NCBI RefSeq assembly: GCF_900116435.1
Contig: NZ_FPAZ01000010.1
Location: forward strand, 95,374 to 159,373
Origin: Pseudoalteromonas lipolytica
GTDB taxonomy: Bacteria; Pseudomonadota; Gammaproteobacteria; Enterobacterales; Alteromonadaceae
DNA: 64,000 bases
Direction: 5' to 3'
In this document: positions 38,591 through 47,295 of the stretch, in pieces
Position numbering within the stretch: the first letter of the stretch is position 1
How the letters are laid out: each line of letters begins with the position of its first letter
Notes under the pieces: generated by a model
What the model was told of the DNA's origin: nothing
Databases searched by the model: none
What the model saw: the letters and a program-made list of their open reading frames with translations, nothing else
Program-made: the position numbers and the translations under genes

Positions 38591-39529
38591 ATGTTGGTTG
38601 AAGATCTGAAATTAATCCTCAAGGTCGCTGAATTCCGCAGCATTACTACCGCTGCTGCAAAACTAGATATGCGCTCAGCAACAGCGAGTGCGGCAATAAA
38701 GCGTGTTGAGGCAGCTCTCGGTACTGAGTTATTTGTGCGAACAACGCGTCACTTGCGTTTATCAGCAGCTGGTGAGCGCTTTTTGCCTCAATGTCAGCAG
38801 GCAATTGCCATGCTTGAGCAAGCAACTCTTGCATTAAAAGGCGAGCATGATGAAATTGAAGGTGAGCTTAGAGTGGCGTTATCATCTGATCTGGGCCGTA
38901 ATATGATTATTCCTTGGCTTGATGAATTATTAGATGAGTACCCCAAACTCAGTTTGAGACCGCATATCAGTGATAGTAATGTTGATTTTTACCGTGATTC
39001 AGTCGATTTTGCACTGCGCTATGGCTCGCCATCAGATTCCAATCTTTATGGTTTCAAAATTTGTAATGTGCCACGTATATTATGTGCAACCCCAGACTAT
39101 TTAGCCAAGCATGGTATGCCTAAGCACCCAAATGATTTAAAACAACATCAGGGGCTTTTTTATCAACTGCAAGATATCATTAATAATGTCTGGGATTTTA
39201 CTGACGGCACAGAACGTTTTAAGGTAAAAATGCAAGGTCGCCGTGCCTCGAATGATGGTGATTTAGTCAGACGATGGTGTGTTGCAGGGAAAGGCCTTGC
39301 AGTTAAATCATGCATTGATATCAGTGATGATTTGCTTAATGAACGTGTAATACCTGTTATGCAAGATTATCCGCATTTGTGTGCAGAGCTGTGGCTTATC
39401 TGTCCAAGTCGGCAATCAATTACACCTGCTGTTCGTTTAGTTCGGGATATATGCCGCGAAAAAACCAAAGCTATACTCAATCAACTGATTGAAAAGGGTA
39501 TTTTAGATAAGCGGGTACTCGATAACTAA
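38591..39529 (+). CDS. LysR-family transcriptional regulator
   Basis: The 312-residue protein has the typical N-terminal helix-turn-helix (LILKVAEFRSITTAAAKLDMRSATASAAIKRVEAALGTELFVR, residues about 7-50) and a substrate-binding domain resembling the AaeR/DmlR subgroup. It diverges from the nitroreductase gene and may respond to an electrophile or aromatic inducer; that is inference. Downstream it runs into a truncated FMN riboswitch remnant and a terminator. Confidence 0.9.
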   Translation: MLVEDLKLILKVAEFRSITTAAAKLDMRSATASAAIKRVEAALGTELFVRTTRHLRLSAAGERFLPQCQQAIAMLEQATLALKGEHDEIEGELRVALSSDLGRNMIIPWLDELLDEYPKLSLRPHISDSNVDFYRDSVDFALRYGSPSDSNLYGFKICNVPRILCATPDYLAKHGMPKHPNDLKQHQGLFYQLQDIINNVWDFTDGTERFKVKMQGRRASNDGDLVRRWCVAGKGLAVKSCIDISDDLLNERVIPVMQDYPHLCAELWLICPSRQSITPAVRLVRDICREKTKAILNQLIEKGILDKRVLDN

Positions 39530-39579
39530 TTATTTTAAGTATAGAATAACGAGGCTTTTTCATCTTTATGGCTAAGCAA

Positions 39580-39655
39580 CATTCTCAGGGCAGGGTGAAA
39601 TTCCCCTCAGGCTTTATACTTTAAATTAAAGTGAGCCCGCGAGCGCTTTAGTCAT
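39580..39655 (+). ncRNA. Truncated FMN riboswitch (RFN element) without a downstream gene
   Basis: ATTCTCAGGGCAGGGTGAAA, then TTCCCC, and 30 bases later GAGCCCGCGAGCGCTTT, reproduce the first half of the RFN aptamer (P1 left arm, P2, P3 and the P3-P4 junction). The second half (the segment containing GGTCAGCAGAT and GCCGACGG in full elements) is absent, and the next gene is on the other strand. It cannot form the complete FMN pocket as I know it. It may be a decayed riboswitch or a small RNA ending at the hairpin at 39669-39693. Confidence 0.7.
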
Positions 39656-39668
39656 GCTAAAAGTAAAA

Positions 39669-39693
39669 AGAGGCCACGTGGCGTGGCTTCTTT
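39669..39693. terminator. Bidirectional terminator between the riboswitch remnant and the serine hydrolase gene
   Basis: AAGAGGCCACG/CGTGGCTTCTT (one G-T pair) with a TGG loop has an A-rich left and T-rich right flank. It can end the minus-strand hydrolase transcript and any plus-strand RNA. Confidence 0.8.
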
Positions 39694-39695
39694 TG

Positions 39696-41138
39696 TTATT
39701 GCAGTTTTTCAATCGCGTTGTGTGCGCTGTTACTTTCTGGGTCTAGCGTGAGCGCTTTTTTGTAACTTGCTAATGCTTTTTGTTTATCACCGGCTGCTAA
39801 ATATGCTTCACCTAAACTATCAAACGTATTTGCGGAATCTGGATAAGATTGATTGTTGAGTTCAAACACCGTGATTGCGGCGTCTAGCTCACCCATCTGC
39901 ATTAATTCATAGCCAAAGTAGTTTAGCGACCTTTCTCTTGGCGTATTACCATCACTCACCATTTGCTGATAGGTTTTCTTTAGCCCTTCAATACCTTCAC
40001 GTTTAAATACGTTATAAAGTTTGCTATCTATATGCTCTGTCGCTTTTTCGTAGGGTTTGCCATAGTAGATTGCAAGTAGGCCATTAGTCATGGGGGTGAG
40101 TGGCGCACCACCGGTATTATTTAAAATGATAACCAGTAATTTGTCTTCGATGATCCTACTTATAAATGCATTAAAACCATTGATGCCACCGCCATGTTGA
40201 ATACGTGTCAGGGGTTTTCCATAGGTGCTTTTATCAAGGTTAGTTACTTCCCAACCAAGCGCATAATTTCTTTGCTCAGACACGTGATACATCTGCTGTT
40301 TATATTCTTTGTTCAATAACTTATCTGAGTAAAGGGCTTGATCCCATTTTAGTAAATCTCGTGCTGTTGAATACATAGACCCTGCAGCATACGGGATAGA
40401 CATATCTAAGTAGTCTGTATTGCTGTAGCCAGTTAGGCCATTGTCGTAACCCGATACGCGAAATTTAATGATTTTATTGTGAGAATCATAGCCTGTGTCG
40501 TTCATTCCGAGTGGATCTAAAATATTTTTCTGTAATACGTCTTTGTATTTTTGACCCGTTACCTTTTCAATTACTGCACCTAAAATAAAGTAGCCTGAGT
40601 TGCTATAACGAAATTCAGTGCCGGGTTCGAACAATAGATCATCACTGCACAATAAGCGGATAAATTCATCAACGCTGTAGTTGTTTTTACTATATTCGTC
40701 GCGAAATGTTTTTAATTGAGTGTAATTACTAAGCCCAGAAGTATGGTTGAGTATTTGTCGAAGAGTAATTTTTGCTGCGATATCTTGCCTGTAATCAGGA
40801 AGGTACGTTGCCAGAGGTTCATCAAGTTTGAGCTTACCTTGTTGCGCAAGTTGTAAAATGAGCATGGCAGTAAATTGTTTTGTAATCGAACCTATTCTAA
40901 ATTTACTTTTCTCGCTGTGCTCAATATCCCATTCAAAGTTTGCGTAGCCATAACTTTTTTCAAACAGTACTTTTCCATCTTTAGCGACTAGTACATTGCC
41001 ATTGAACTGCTTGTAGTCATGAAAACCTTGAATAAAGTGAGCCATCTCAGTTTGCATATCTTGGCTGCGGGCAAGGCTTGTAAAAATAATTATTGAAATG
41101 ATAAAGAGTAGTTTTATGTAATTTATAAATGTTTTCAT
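39696..41138 (-). CDS. Class C beta-lactamase-like serine hydrolase with C-terminal TPR
   Basis: The 480-residue protein has a signal peptide (to about residue 24), the SxxK motif SITK (S84-K87), the YSN motif (Y178-N180) and the HxG-type motif in RIQHGGGINGF. These define the penicillin-binding-like serine hydrolase fold shared by AmpC, esterases and D-aminopeptidases. After about residue 340 comes a linker and a TPR-like repeat (SLGEAYLAAGDKQKALASYKKAL). I start at ATG 41138 after AAGGA. Proteins of this layout are usually not true resistance lactamases; a peptidase or esterase role is as likely. Confidence 0.85.
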   Translation of the reverse strand: MKTFINYIKLLFIISIIIFTSLARSQDMQTEMAHFIQGFHDYKQFNGNVLVAKDGKVLFEKSYGYANFEWDIEHSEKSKFRIGSITKQFTAMLILQLAQQGKLKLDEPLATYLPDYRQDIAAKITLRQILNHTSGLSNYTQLKTFRDEYSKNNYSVDEFIRLLCSDDLLFEPGTEFRYSNSGYFILGAVIEKVTGQKYKDVLQKNILDPLGMNDTGYDSHNKIIKFRVSGYDNGLTGYSNTDYLDMSIPYAAGSMYSTARDLLKWDQALYSDKLLNKEYKQQMYHVSEQRNYALGWEVTNLDKSTYGKPLTRIQHGGGINGFNAFISRIIEDKLLVIILNNTGGAPLTPMTNGLLAIYYGKPYEKATEHIDSKLYNVFKREGIEGLKKTYQQMVSDGNTPRERSLNYFGYELMQMGELDAAITVFELNNQSYPDSANTFDSLGEAYLAAGDKQKALASYKKALTLDPESNSAHNAIEKLQ

Positions 41139-41285
41139 TGCTGTCCTTATGATGAATCTAATCCATTCTAATTCCAAAAGAGGCAGTCTCGTTTTAGCCG
41201 TGACACTATGTGAGCGATGGATTTTCTATTTAGTGTGATTTTTGTACTAATTCACAATAGCTTAGTCTTTATCTTATTGGAATAT

Positions 41286-41302
41286 AATAGAAACATTCTA
41301 TT
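41286..41302. promoter_or_regulatory. Small palindrome upstream of the serine hydrolase gene
   Basis: AATAGAA-ACA-TTCTATT is a perfect 7-bp inverted repeat in the 189-bp gap between the M15 peptidase gene and the serine hydrolase gene. It might be an operator or a weak terminator. Confidence 0.3.
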
Positions 41303-41327
41303 ACAATTCATTTATTAATAGAGTGTC

Positions 41328-42191
41328 TTACCACCTTGCGGTAAAGCCACGGTTGTCTATGTGTACAAAACCACCATGATGAGCCGCAGGTTTATAGCGG
41401 CCAATACCGCCAGTGTAGCGGCTTTGCTTTTGAAATTTTTCGAACAGTTTATAAAGTACATCGACATCGGCAATGGTGAGCTTGCCATCACCGTTTAAAT
41501 CGTCCATGCGGCCATCGCCGTTTTCATCGATGTATAAATCAAATGCATCACCATATTGATGACGACTGTGTCGTCCATTACCAATAGAGCGGTTGTAATG
41601 AGGCGTACGGTAGCCACTGATAAAGGCAAATTTAGTTACTTTAATTCCTTCACGTTGCACAAATTTAAGTAAATCTTCGAGCATCATTAACCCATCGTTA
41701 TTAACATAAAGGTATTTTGGGAAACCACTCACTTGTTTACAAATCACATTTCTAACTTGCACATGAGGTGTTAATTGGCGTGTTAAATCCTGCTCTGTTA
41801 TTTCAATAAGCCCTGATGGGGCACTGTACTGTGGGTTGTTTTTGTATGGAGCAGGGTACGTGCCAATTTGGTAATTATTCAGTACTTTGTTTTTGGCGTT
41901 AAACGGCTTTTTTACAATAACCATTAAGGTGCGTTCAGCGTGTGAATTTGCCAGTACTAAAGAATAAAACCCTGCTTTTTCAGGAGCATAAACGGCGAGG
42001 CTTGTAGGGCCTAACCGTTCTGTTTTTACATCTGACACATCGGTAGCAGAAAAGTCGGCCGTGTTATCAAGGGTGAGCACTTCATTCGCATCCATTACAA
42101 TACTGTGCAGCGATTTGTTGAGCTCAAGTGCACTGATAGGCAGCGTTATGCATGCAAACAACGTACTGATAACCACTAGGCTAAATTTCAT
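41328..42191 (-). CDS. M15/DUF882 murein endopeptidase (MepK-like) with calcium-loop insertion
   Basis: The 287-residue protein has a signal peptide (to about residue 21), an extra N-terminal beta-rich region of about 100 residues, and an M15 metallopeptidase domain with zinc ligands H211, D218 (HSRHQYGDAFDLY) and H277 (GGFVHID). E. coli MepK (YcbK, 182 residues) cleaves 3-3 cross-links of peptidoglycan and is encoded after ldtD, as here. Between the second and third ligands sit two EF-hand/dockerin-type loops, DENGDGRMDD (222-231) and DLNGDGKLTIAD, which look able to bind calcium. The start lies eight bases after the ldtD-like gene. Confidence 0.88.
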   Translation of the reverse strand: MKFSLVVISTLFACITLPISALELNKSLHSIVMDANEVLTLDNTADFSATDVSDVKTERLGPTSLAVYAPEKAGFYSLVLANSHAERTLMVIVKKPFNAKNKVLNNYQIGTYPAPYKNNPQYSAPSGLIEITEQDLTRQLTPHVQVRNVICKQVSGFPKYLYVNNDGLMMLEDLLKFVQREGIKVTKFAFISGYRTPHYNRSIGNGRHSRHQYGDAFDLYIDENGDGRMDDLNGDGKLTIADVDVLYKLFEKFQKQSRYTGGIGRYKPAAHHGGFVHIDNRGFTARW

Positions 42192-42199
42192 AGATACCT

Positions 42200-43819
42200 C
42201 TAGATTGAATCATTTGAAAGTGGCTTAGTGAGTTTTTCTAGTAATACAGGATCGCGATTATACACATCAGAGTAAAAATGCAGTCCATCATCTGTATTTG
42301 CAGCCACGGTCCAATACATTAAAAAGACATCAAGCGGGTTTGACAGGGTTACTTTTTGTGTCTCTTGAGCAGAGATAGCGTCATCAATTTTACTGCGAGA
42401 CCAACCATCCGAGGTTCCTAATATTTTTTCAGCGAGTGTGAGTGGCTCATCAACCCGCACACAACCATGACTGAATGCACGTTGGTCTTGCTGGAATAAA
42501 CTTTTTGCAGGAGTGTCGTGCAAATAAATTGAGTATTTATTTGGGAACATGAATTTGATTTGTCCCAGTGAATTATTTTCTGAAGGTTGCTGTACAAACC
42601 AATACGGGAAGTTTTTGCGGCTCGCATTAGCCCAGTCAATGCTCTTGCTATCTACGGGGTTACGGCGGCTATCTACTACCACAAAGTCCTTTTCATTCAG
42701 ATAGTTGGGGTTATCTTTCATTTTCTTAATAATCCCTCCAGAAATACTCCGTGGTACTGTCCAAGTCGGGTTCATTACTATGTAACTCATTTGCCCTTTG
42801 AATATGGGGGTTTTTGTGTAGTTTTGGCCTACAACTACATTGGTTTTCCATTGAAGTTTGTTATCTTCGAACAGATAAAGCATATACCCCGCAATATTAA
42901 CGATTAAAAAACGCTCGGTAATGGTGTTGTCTACCCAGCGAATGCGCTCTAAATTAACTAAGATATCATTAACATATTCACTGTAATCTCTATTGAGCAG
43001 CTTTATGGTTTCATTTCCTATTACACCATCGTCAGCAACTTGATGTAAATATTGGAATTTTTTAACAGCCTCAACAAGTTCATTGTCGTAACTGGTTTCA
43101 TCTGAAATTCCAGAAGAGTAGTAGTTTAAGCGTTGTAGTTTTTGTTTTAATAGTGGCACAGCGGGGTCTGATTGACCGGGTTTTAATACCTTATTTTGTA
43201 ATGTGATATTCGCAAGCTCACCTTTGGTGTCAAGTTCGCGATAAAAAACCAATGCATCTTTCAAGGTTTTATAGTGGGGCAGAGTGGGTTTTAAATCATT
43301 AAGGCCTTTTTCGAGGCTTTTTGATTTTACATGTTTAAGCAGCGCTTTTGCAGCGGCATCTGGGGTGACATCAGACTGCTCGTAATTCCATGTGTCGGAT
43401 AGTAGTTTAGGGTTCACTTTACCGCGAATCAGGTGTTTTGCGTAAGTCATGATGGCATCGGTCATCAGCACATCGAATTGTGCTTCGACGGCTTGCGTGC
43501 CGCGCTTGTCAATTTCTTTTGCCAATGCCATCAGCGTGTCAAAGTGGTAATCGTTAGGGAAAAGTCCTTCAAGCTCAGCTTGTGCAATTAAATTAAGAGC
43601 TTGTTTTGTGTACGCAAAATCAGACCAAACACGTTCAAAGTTATTTGCTTTGTAGGTGGCAACAGTCATTTCAGGGGAGTGGATTAGTTCGCTTTCTACA
43701 GAATGAGATTCGCCAATTAAAATAGGTTCAAGCTGTTGTTGTAAATATGGGTTTTCAGCCAGCGCAGGAATACAAAAAGATAAACAACTAACCAAGGCAG
43801 TGTAGCGAATAAATTTCAT
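42200..43819 (-). CDS. ldtD: L,D-transpeptidase of the LdtD (YcbB) type
   Basis: The 539-residue periplasmic enzyme forms 3-3 cross-links in peptidoglycan. It has a signal peptide (to ALA, about residue 21), a scaffold domain, a peptidoglycan-binding domain (about 215-285: LKQKLQRLNYY, DDGVIGNETIKLLN) and a YkuD catalytic domain with Cys453 in SHGCVRV. I start at ATG 43819 (AAGGA seven bases before). The downstream MepK-like endopeptidase can open the bonds this enzyme makes, so the pair would remodel 3-3 links together. YcbB is 615 residues in E. coli. Confidence 0.92.
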   Translation of the reverse strand: MKFIRYTALVSCLSFCIPALAENPYLQQQLEPILIGESHSVESELIHSPEMTVATYKANNFERVWSDFAYTKQALNLIAQAELEGLFPNDYHFDTLMALAKEIDKRGTQAVEAQFDVLMTDAIMTYAKHLIRGKVNPKLLSDTWNYEQSDVTPDAAAKALLKHVKSKSLEKGLNDLKPTLPHYKTLKDALVFYRELDTKGELANITLQNKVLKPGQSDPAVPLLKQKLQRLNYYSSGISDETSYDNELVEAVKKFQYLHQVADDGVIGNETIKLLNRDYSEYVNDILVNLERIRWVDNTITERFLIVNIAGYMLYLFEDNKLQWKTNVVVGQNYTKTPIFKGQMSYIVMNPTWTVPRSISGGIIKKMKDNPNYLNEKDFVVVDSRRNPVDSKSIDWANASRKNFPYWFVQQPSENNSLGQIKFMFPNKYSIYLHDTPAKSLFQQDQRAFSHGCVRVDEPLTLAEKILGTSDGWSRSKIDDAISAQETQKVTLSNPLDVFLMYWTVAANTDDGLHFYSDVYNRDPVLLEKLTKPLSNDSI

Positions 43820-44139
43820 AGCTATGTCCTTATAACGTGTTTGTAAGAGTGACACTAATTAGCATTAATACTTAATTATTCAGAGGGGTAAAACCTGATG
43901 CTGACAGCGTTAAAAATTTCTGATTTTGAACAACGAAATTTTGCAGTGCTCGCGACGAGGGTTTTCGCCTAAAAATAACTCTTAGAATAAGCAAATTAGT
44001 ATTCTTTGAATTTGTTTCTTTTTTACACACTTAAGCTTAGCAAAGTTATGAAAATTTTAGGAACATATTTGTTTATTTTTTAACAAAAAACGCTTGGTAA
44101 GAAAGCTTACCAAGCGCTTGGTTGGGATAAGGAGAGGGC
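43820..44139. other. 320-bp intergenic region between the RND pump gene and ldtD-like gene
   Basis: AT-rich spacer. It holds the terminator of the RND gene (44091-44116) at one end and must contain the promoter of the ldtD-mepK pair at the other, but I cannot pick out convincing -35/-10 elements. No open frame with a ribosome site is visible. Confidence 0.4.
44091..44116 (-). terminator. Intrinsic terminator after the RND pump gene
   Basis: CGCTTGGTAAG/CTTACCAAGCG is a perfect 11-bp stem with an AAAG loop; on the minus strand it is followed by TTTTTTG. Confidence 0.9.
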
Positions 44140-47100
44140 TTAGTTACTCGATGTCTGTAGTGGGGCATCAGGCGTTGTTTTTTTGCCTCTTAGTTTAGCA
44201 ATTAAACGCTTGAAGTCTTCTAATGCCACGTACTGACATGGAATTAAAATTAATGTAATCACGGTCGCAAATAACACACCAAACGCCAGCGATACAGCCA
44301 TTGGGATAACTATTTTGGCTTGTAAACTGGTTTCCATAATTATTGGCAATACACCTATAAATGTAGTGATCGACGTTAATAAAATGGCTCTAAAGCGGCG
44401 TGCCCCTGCTTGCATTACTGCCTCTTTAATTGCGACTCCTTCTGCTCGGGCTTTATTAACAAAATCGACCATTACGAGTGAATCATTCACAACTACACCT
44501 GCAACCGCAATAATGCCGAACACCGACAGGCTGCTCATGGTCATCCCTAAAATCATGTGACCAAACATGGCACCAATCACACCAAATGGAATAACCGACA
44601 TGATAATAAATGGCTGAGAATATGAGCGAAGTGGAATCGCTAATAATGCAAAAATAATCATCATCGACAGAGCAAAATCACGTACTTGCTCAGCCACACT
44701 GTCCATTTCTTCTTGAATACGTCCTGCTACATTACTTTCTACACCTGGGTAGTTTTTAAGTAGGCTGGGTAAATACTCATCACGAATTTCTTTTGCGATT
44801 GCAAATGGTTCTGCTTGCTCGGTATTAACCGCAGCCCACACATTAACAGTACGCTTTGCATTTTCTCGGCGAATACGGTTAACCCCATCTACGATATTTA
44901 CTTTAGCAACTTCTGCCAGCGGCACTTCAACACCCGTTGGCGTAATGATACGTGCATCGGTAATGTCGCTCACAGCATTGCGTGATTCTCGTGGATAGCG
45001 AATCATGACTTTGATCTCTTCACCTTCGCGAAGAATACGTTGTGCCTCTAATCCGTAGTAACTAAAACTCACTTGTGAAGCAACATCAGACAGTGTAAGA
45101 CCTAAGCTATACGCAAGAGGTTTAAGCTCTAACTGTACTTCATCAGTCGCCGATTGTAGTGAGTCATTAACGTCACCAACACCTTCCATGCTGTTAAGTT
45201 TCTCTTTAAGTTTTGCTGCGACTTCTTTTAGTTTGTTAATGTCTTTGCCTTCTAAGCGAAAACTTACATCGCCATCATCACGGCCGCCATTCATTATGCT
45301 GTCTTGAATGTTAAGTGTTTTTACACCAGGCAGTGGCGGCATTTGTTCACGCCATAACGCACTTAACTGAAATGTATCGATAGGGCGTAAGTCAGGCTCA
45401 ACTAAAATAGCCATAATATTGGCATTGGTGCGACCTCGTAAGCTGACTGATAAGTCACGGATCATCGATTGACCATACTGCTCTTGCAGTTGCTTATCGA
45501 CATTTAATATGACGTTTTCAATTGTTTTTGCTGTCTCAAGCGTTGCTTGCTCAGATGACGATAAGTTCATTTCGACTGAGATGCGCGGAAAGTCATGCGG
45601 AATTTTAGGGTTCGCAACAAACTTCACTAAACCACCTGCAAACATACCACCGCTCACAATAAGGACACAAATAAAGCCAACAATAACGGTATATCGATAG
45701 TGGATACAGTGACCAATAAATGGCGTGTAATAATTATCGACAAAGTTTTTCAAACCGTTATCCATACCTAAACGCAAACGATGTAAAGGGTTTTTAGGGT
45801 TGGCAGGCTTATTTTTCATTGCCGCTAGGTGAGCTGGTAAAATAAGTTTCGATTCAATTAAAGAGAAAATTAAACATAAAATAATTACCCCACCAATGGC
45901 TTTAGAGAACGCAGAACCAGGTCCCGACGCCAGTGTTTGCGGTAAGAATGCAGCAATGGTTGTTAGTACACCAAATGTAGCAGGAATGGCAACGCGTTTT
46001 ACACCACGCACAACGTTATCAAGGCTATGGCCGTGTTTTTCAATTTCAGCACTGGCCGACTCACCGACCACAATGGCATCATCAACGACGATCCCCAGAA
46101 CTAATATGAAGGCAAACAAGGATGCAAGGTTAACGGTGATATCTAAAAAGCCCATTGGCATCATTAAAAAAGCACCTAGGAAAGACACAGGCAACCCCAT
46201 CATGACCCAAAATGCTAATCGCAATGGCAAGAATAGGGCGAGTACCACCATCACTAAAATACCCCCCCAAATCATATTATCGATCATCATATTTAGACGA
46301 CCTTCAAGGTAGTAAGTTAAATCGACAATAGGCGATAATTTTACACCCTCTGGTAAGAGTGGGGCTTTATCAGCAAGGTACTGTTTAAGAACCGCTGCAA
46401 CTTTGGTGATATCTTGATCTTTAGAGGCATTAACTTCAAACGTTAATGAGTTTTTGCCATTGTATTTTGAGTATTGCAGACCCTCTTCAAAGCCATCGTT
46501 CACGGTGGCTACATCGCCAAGTAGCACTTGTGCGCCATCGGGTAGGTGCAATAACGGGAGGTTCTCAAACTCTTTACCACGGTAAGCTTGGTTTTCAACA
46601 CGCATTGAAATATAACCATTTTCAGAGCGAATTTGACCCGCCGACATATTTGCCGAAAAGCTACGCACGGCAGTCGCAATATCCCGGAAGGTTAAACCAT
46701 ACTCGCGCAGTTTATCAGGGCTTATTTCAATACCAATTTCATAATTTAGGCCACTGTGAAATTCAACTAAGTTGATTTGTGGTAACGCTTGAAGTTCATC
46801 TTTTATGTCGTTACCCAGCTCTTTTAATTGGTAATTGCTCATATCGCCATAAAGCGCCAAGATCATGACTTCTTGCTCGTACTTATCACGGCGAACAATA
46901 GGCCGTTCCATCTCTGCAGGAAAGGTATTAATTGAGTCAACTTGCATCTTGATTTCGTCAAGCACTGCTTGCGGATCGTATTGTTCTTCAATTTCGATCC
47001 AGGCTTGTGAAAACCCGCGGTTCGAATAGGTAATTAAGCGTTTAATACCTTCGAGTCCTTCAAGTGACTCTTCGACTTTTATTGTGATGCCTTCTTCGAC

Positions 47101-47292
47101 TTCTTGTGGAGCAGCACCCGGATAAACAGCTTGAATGCTGATCCAGTTACTTTCAAACTGTGGGAACATCTGTTTACGAACAGACATAGCTGTTAGTAAA
47201 CCGCCCACTAAAATAAAGATCATGAGGAGATTTGCTGCAACAGGGTTGCGAGCAAACCACGCGATTAAACCTTTTTCTCTTTGCGTGGTCAT
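44140..47292 (-). CDS. RND efflux pump, inner-membrane permease (AcrB/HAE family)
   Basis: The 1050-residue protein has the twelve-helix RND layout: TM1 near residues 15-33, a large periplasmic loop, TM2-6 (about 335-500), a second periplasmic loop, and TM8-12 (about 860-1020). The proton-relay aspartates are the DD of LGIVVDDAIVVGES in TM4. Such pumps are driven by protons and expel drugs, detergents or host compounds with a fusion protein and TolC. Its fusion protein is encoded three bases upstream; no outer-membrane channel gene is present. Substrate is unknown. Confidence 0.94.
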   Translation of the reverse strand: MTTQREKGLIAWFARNPVAANLLMIFILVGGLLTAMSVRKQMFPQFESNWISIQAVYPGAAPQEVEEGITIKVEESLEGLEGIKRLITYSNRGFSQAWIEIEEQYDPQAVLDEIKMQVDSINTFPAEMERPIVRRDKYEQEVMILALYGDMSNYQLKELGNDIKDELQALPQINLVEFHSGLNYEIGIEISPDKLREYGLTFRDIATAVRSFSANMSAGQIRSENGYISMRVENQAYRGKEFENLPLLHLPDGAQVLLGDVATVNDGFEEGLQYSKYNGKNSLTFEVNASKDQDITKVAAVLKQYLADKAPLLPEGVKLSPIVDLTYYLEGRLNMMIDNMIWGGILVMVVLALFLPLRLAFWVMMGLPVSFLGAFLMMPMGFLDITVNLASLFAFILVLGIVVDDAIVVGESASAEIEKHGHSLDNVVRGVKRVAIPATFGVLTTIAAFLPQTLASGPGSAFSKAIGGVIILCLIFSLIESKLILPAHLAAMKNKPANPKNPLHRLRLGMDNGLKNFVDNYYTPFIGHCIHYRYTVIVGFICVLIVSGGMFAGGLVKFVANPKIPHDFPRISVEMNLSSSEQATLETAKTIENVILNVDKQLQEQYGQSMIRDLSVSLRGRTNANIMAILVEPDLRPIDTFQLSALWREQMPPLPGVKTLNIQDSIMNGGRDDGDVSFRLEGKDINKLKEVAAKLKEKLNSMEGVGDVNDSLQSATDEVQLELKPLAYSLGLTLSDVASQVSFSYYGLEAQRILREGEEIKVMIRYPRESRNAVSDITDARIITPTGVEVPLAEVAKVNIVDGVNRIRRENAKRTVNVWAAVNTEQAEPFAIAKEIRDEYLPSLLKNYPGVESNVAGRIQEEMDSVAEQVRDFALSMMIIFALLAIPLRSYSQPFIIMSVIPFGVIGAMFGHMILGMTMSSLSVFGIIAVAGVVVNDSLVMVDFVNKARAEGVAIKEAVMQAGARRFRAILLTSITTFIGVLPIIMETSLQAKIVIPMAVSLAFGVLFATVITLILIPCQYVALEDFKRLIAKLRGKKTTPDAPLQTSSN

Positions 47293-47295
47293 GGC

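Noticed and set aside
39696..41138. A true antibiotic-resistance AmpC beta-lactamase.
   Set aside because: The SxxK, YxN and HGG motifs show the fold, but the C-terminal TPR extension is typical of other serine hydrolases in this superfamily; resistance cannot be inferred.
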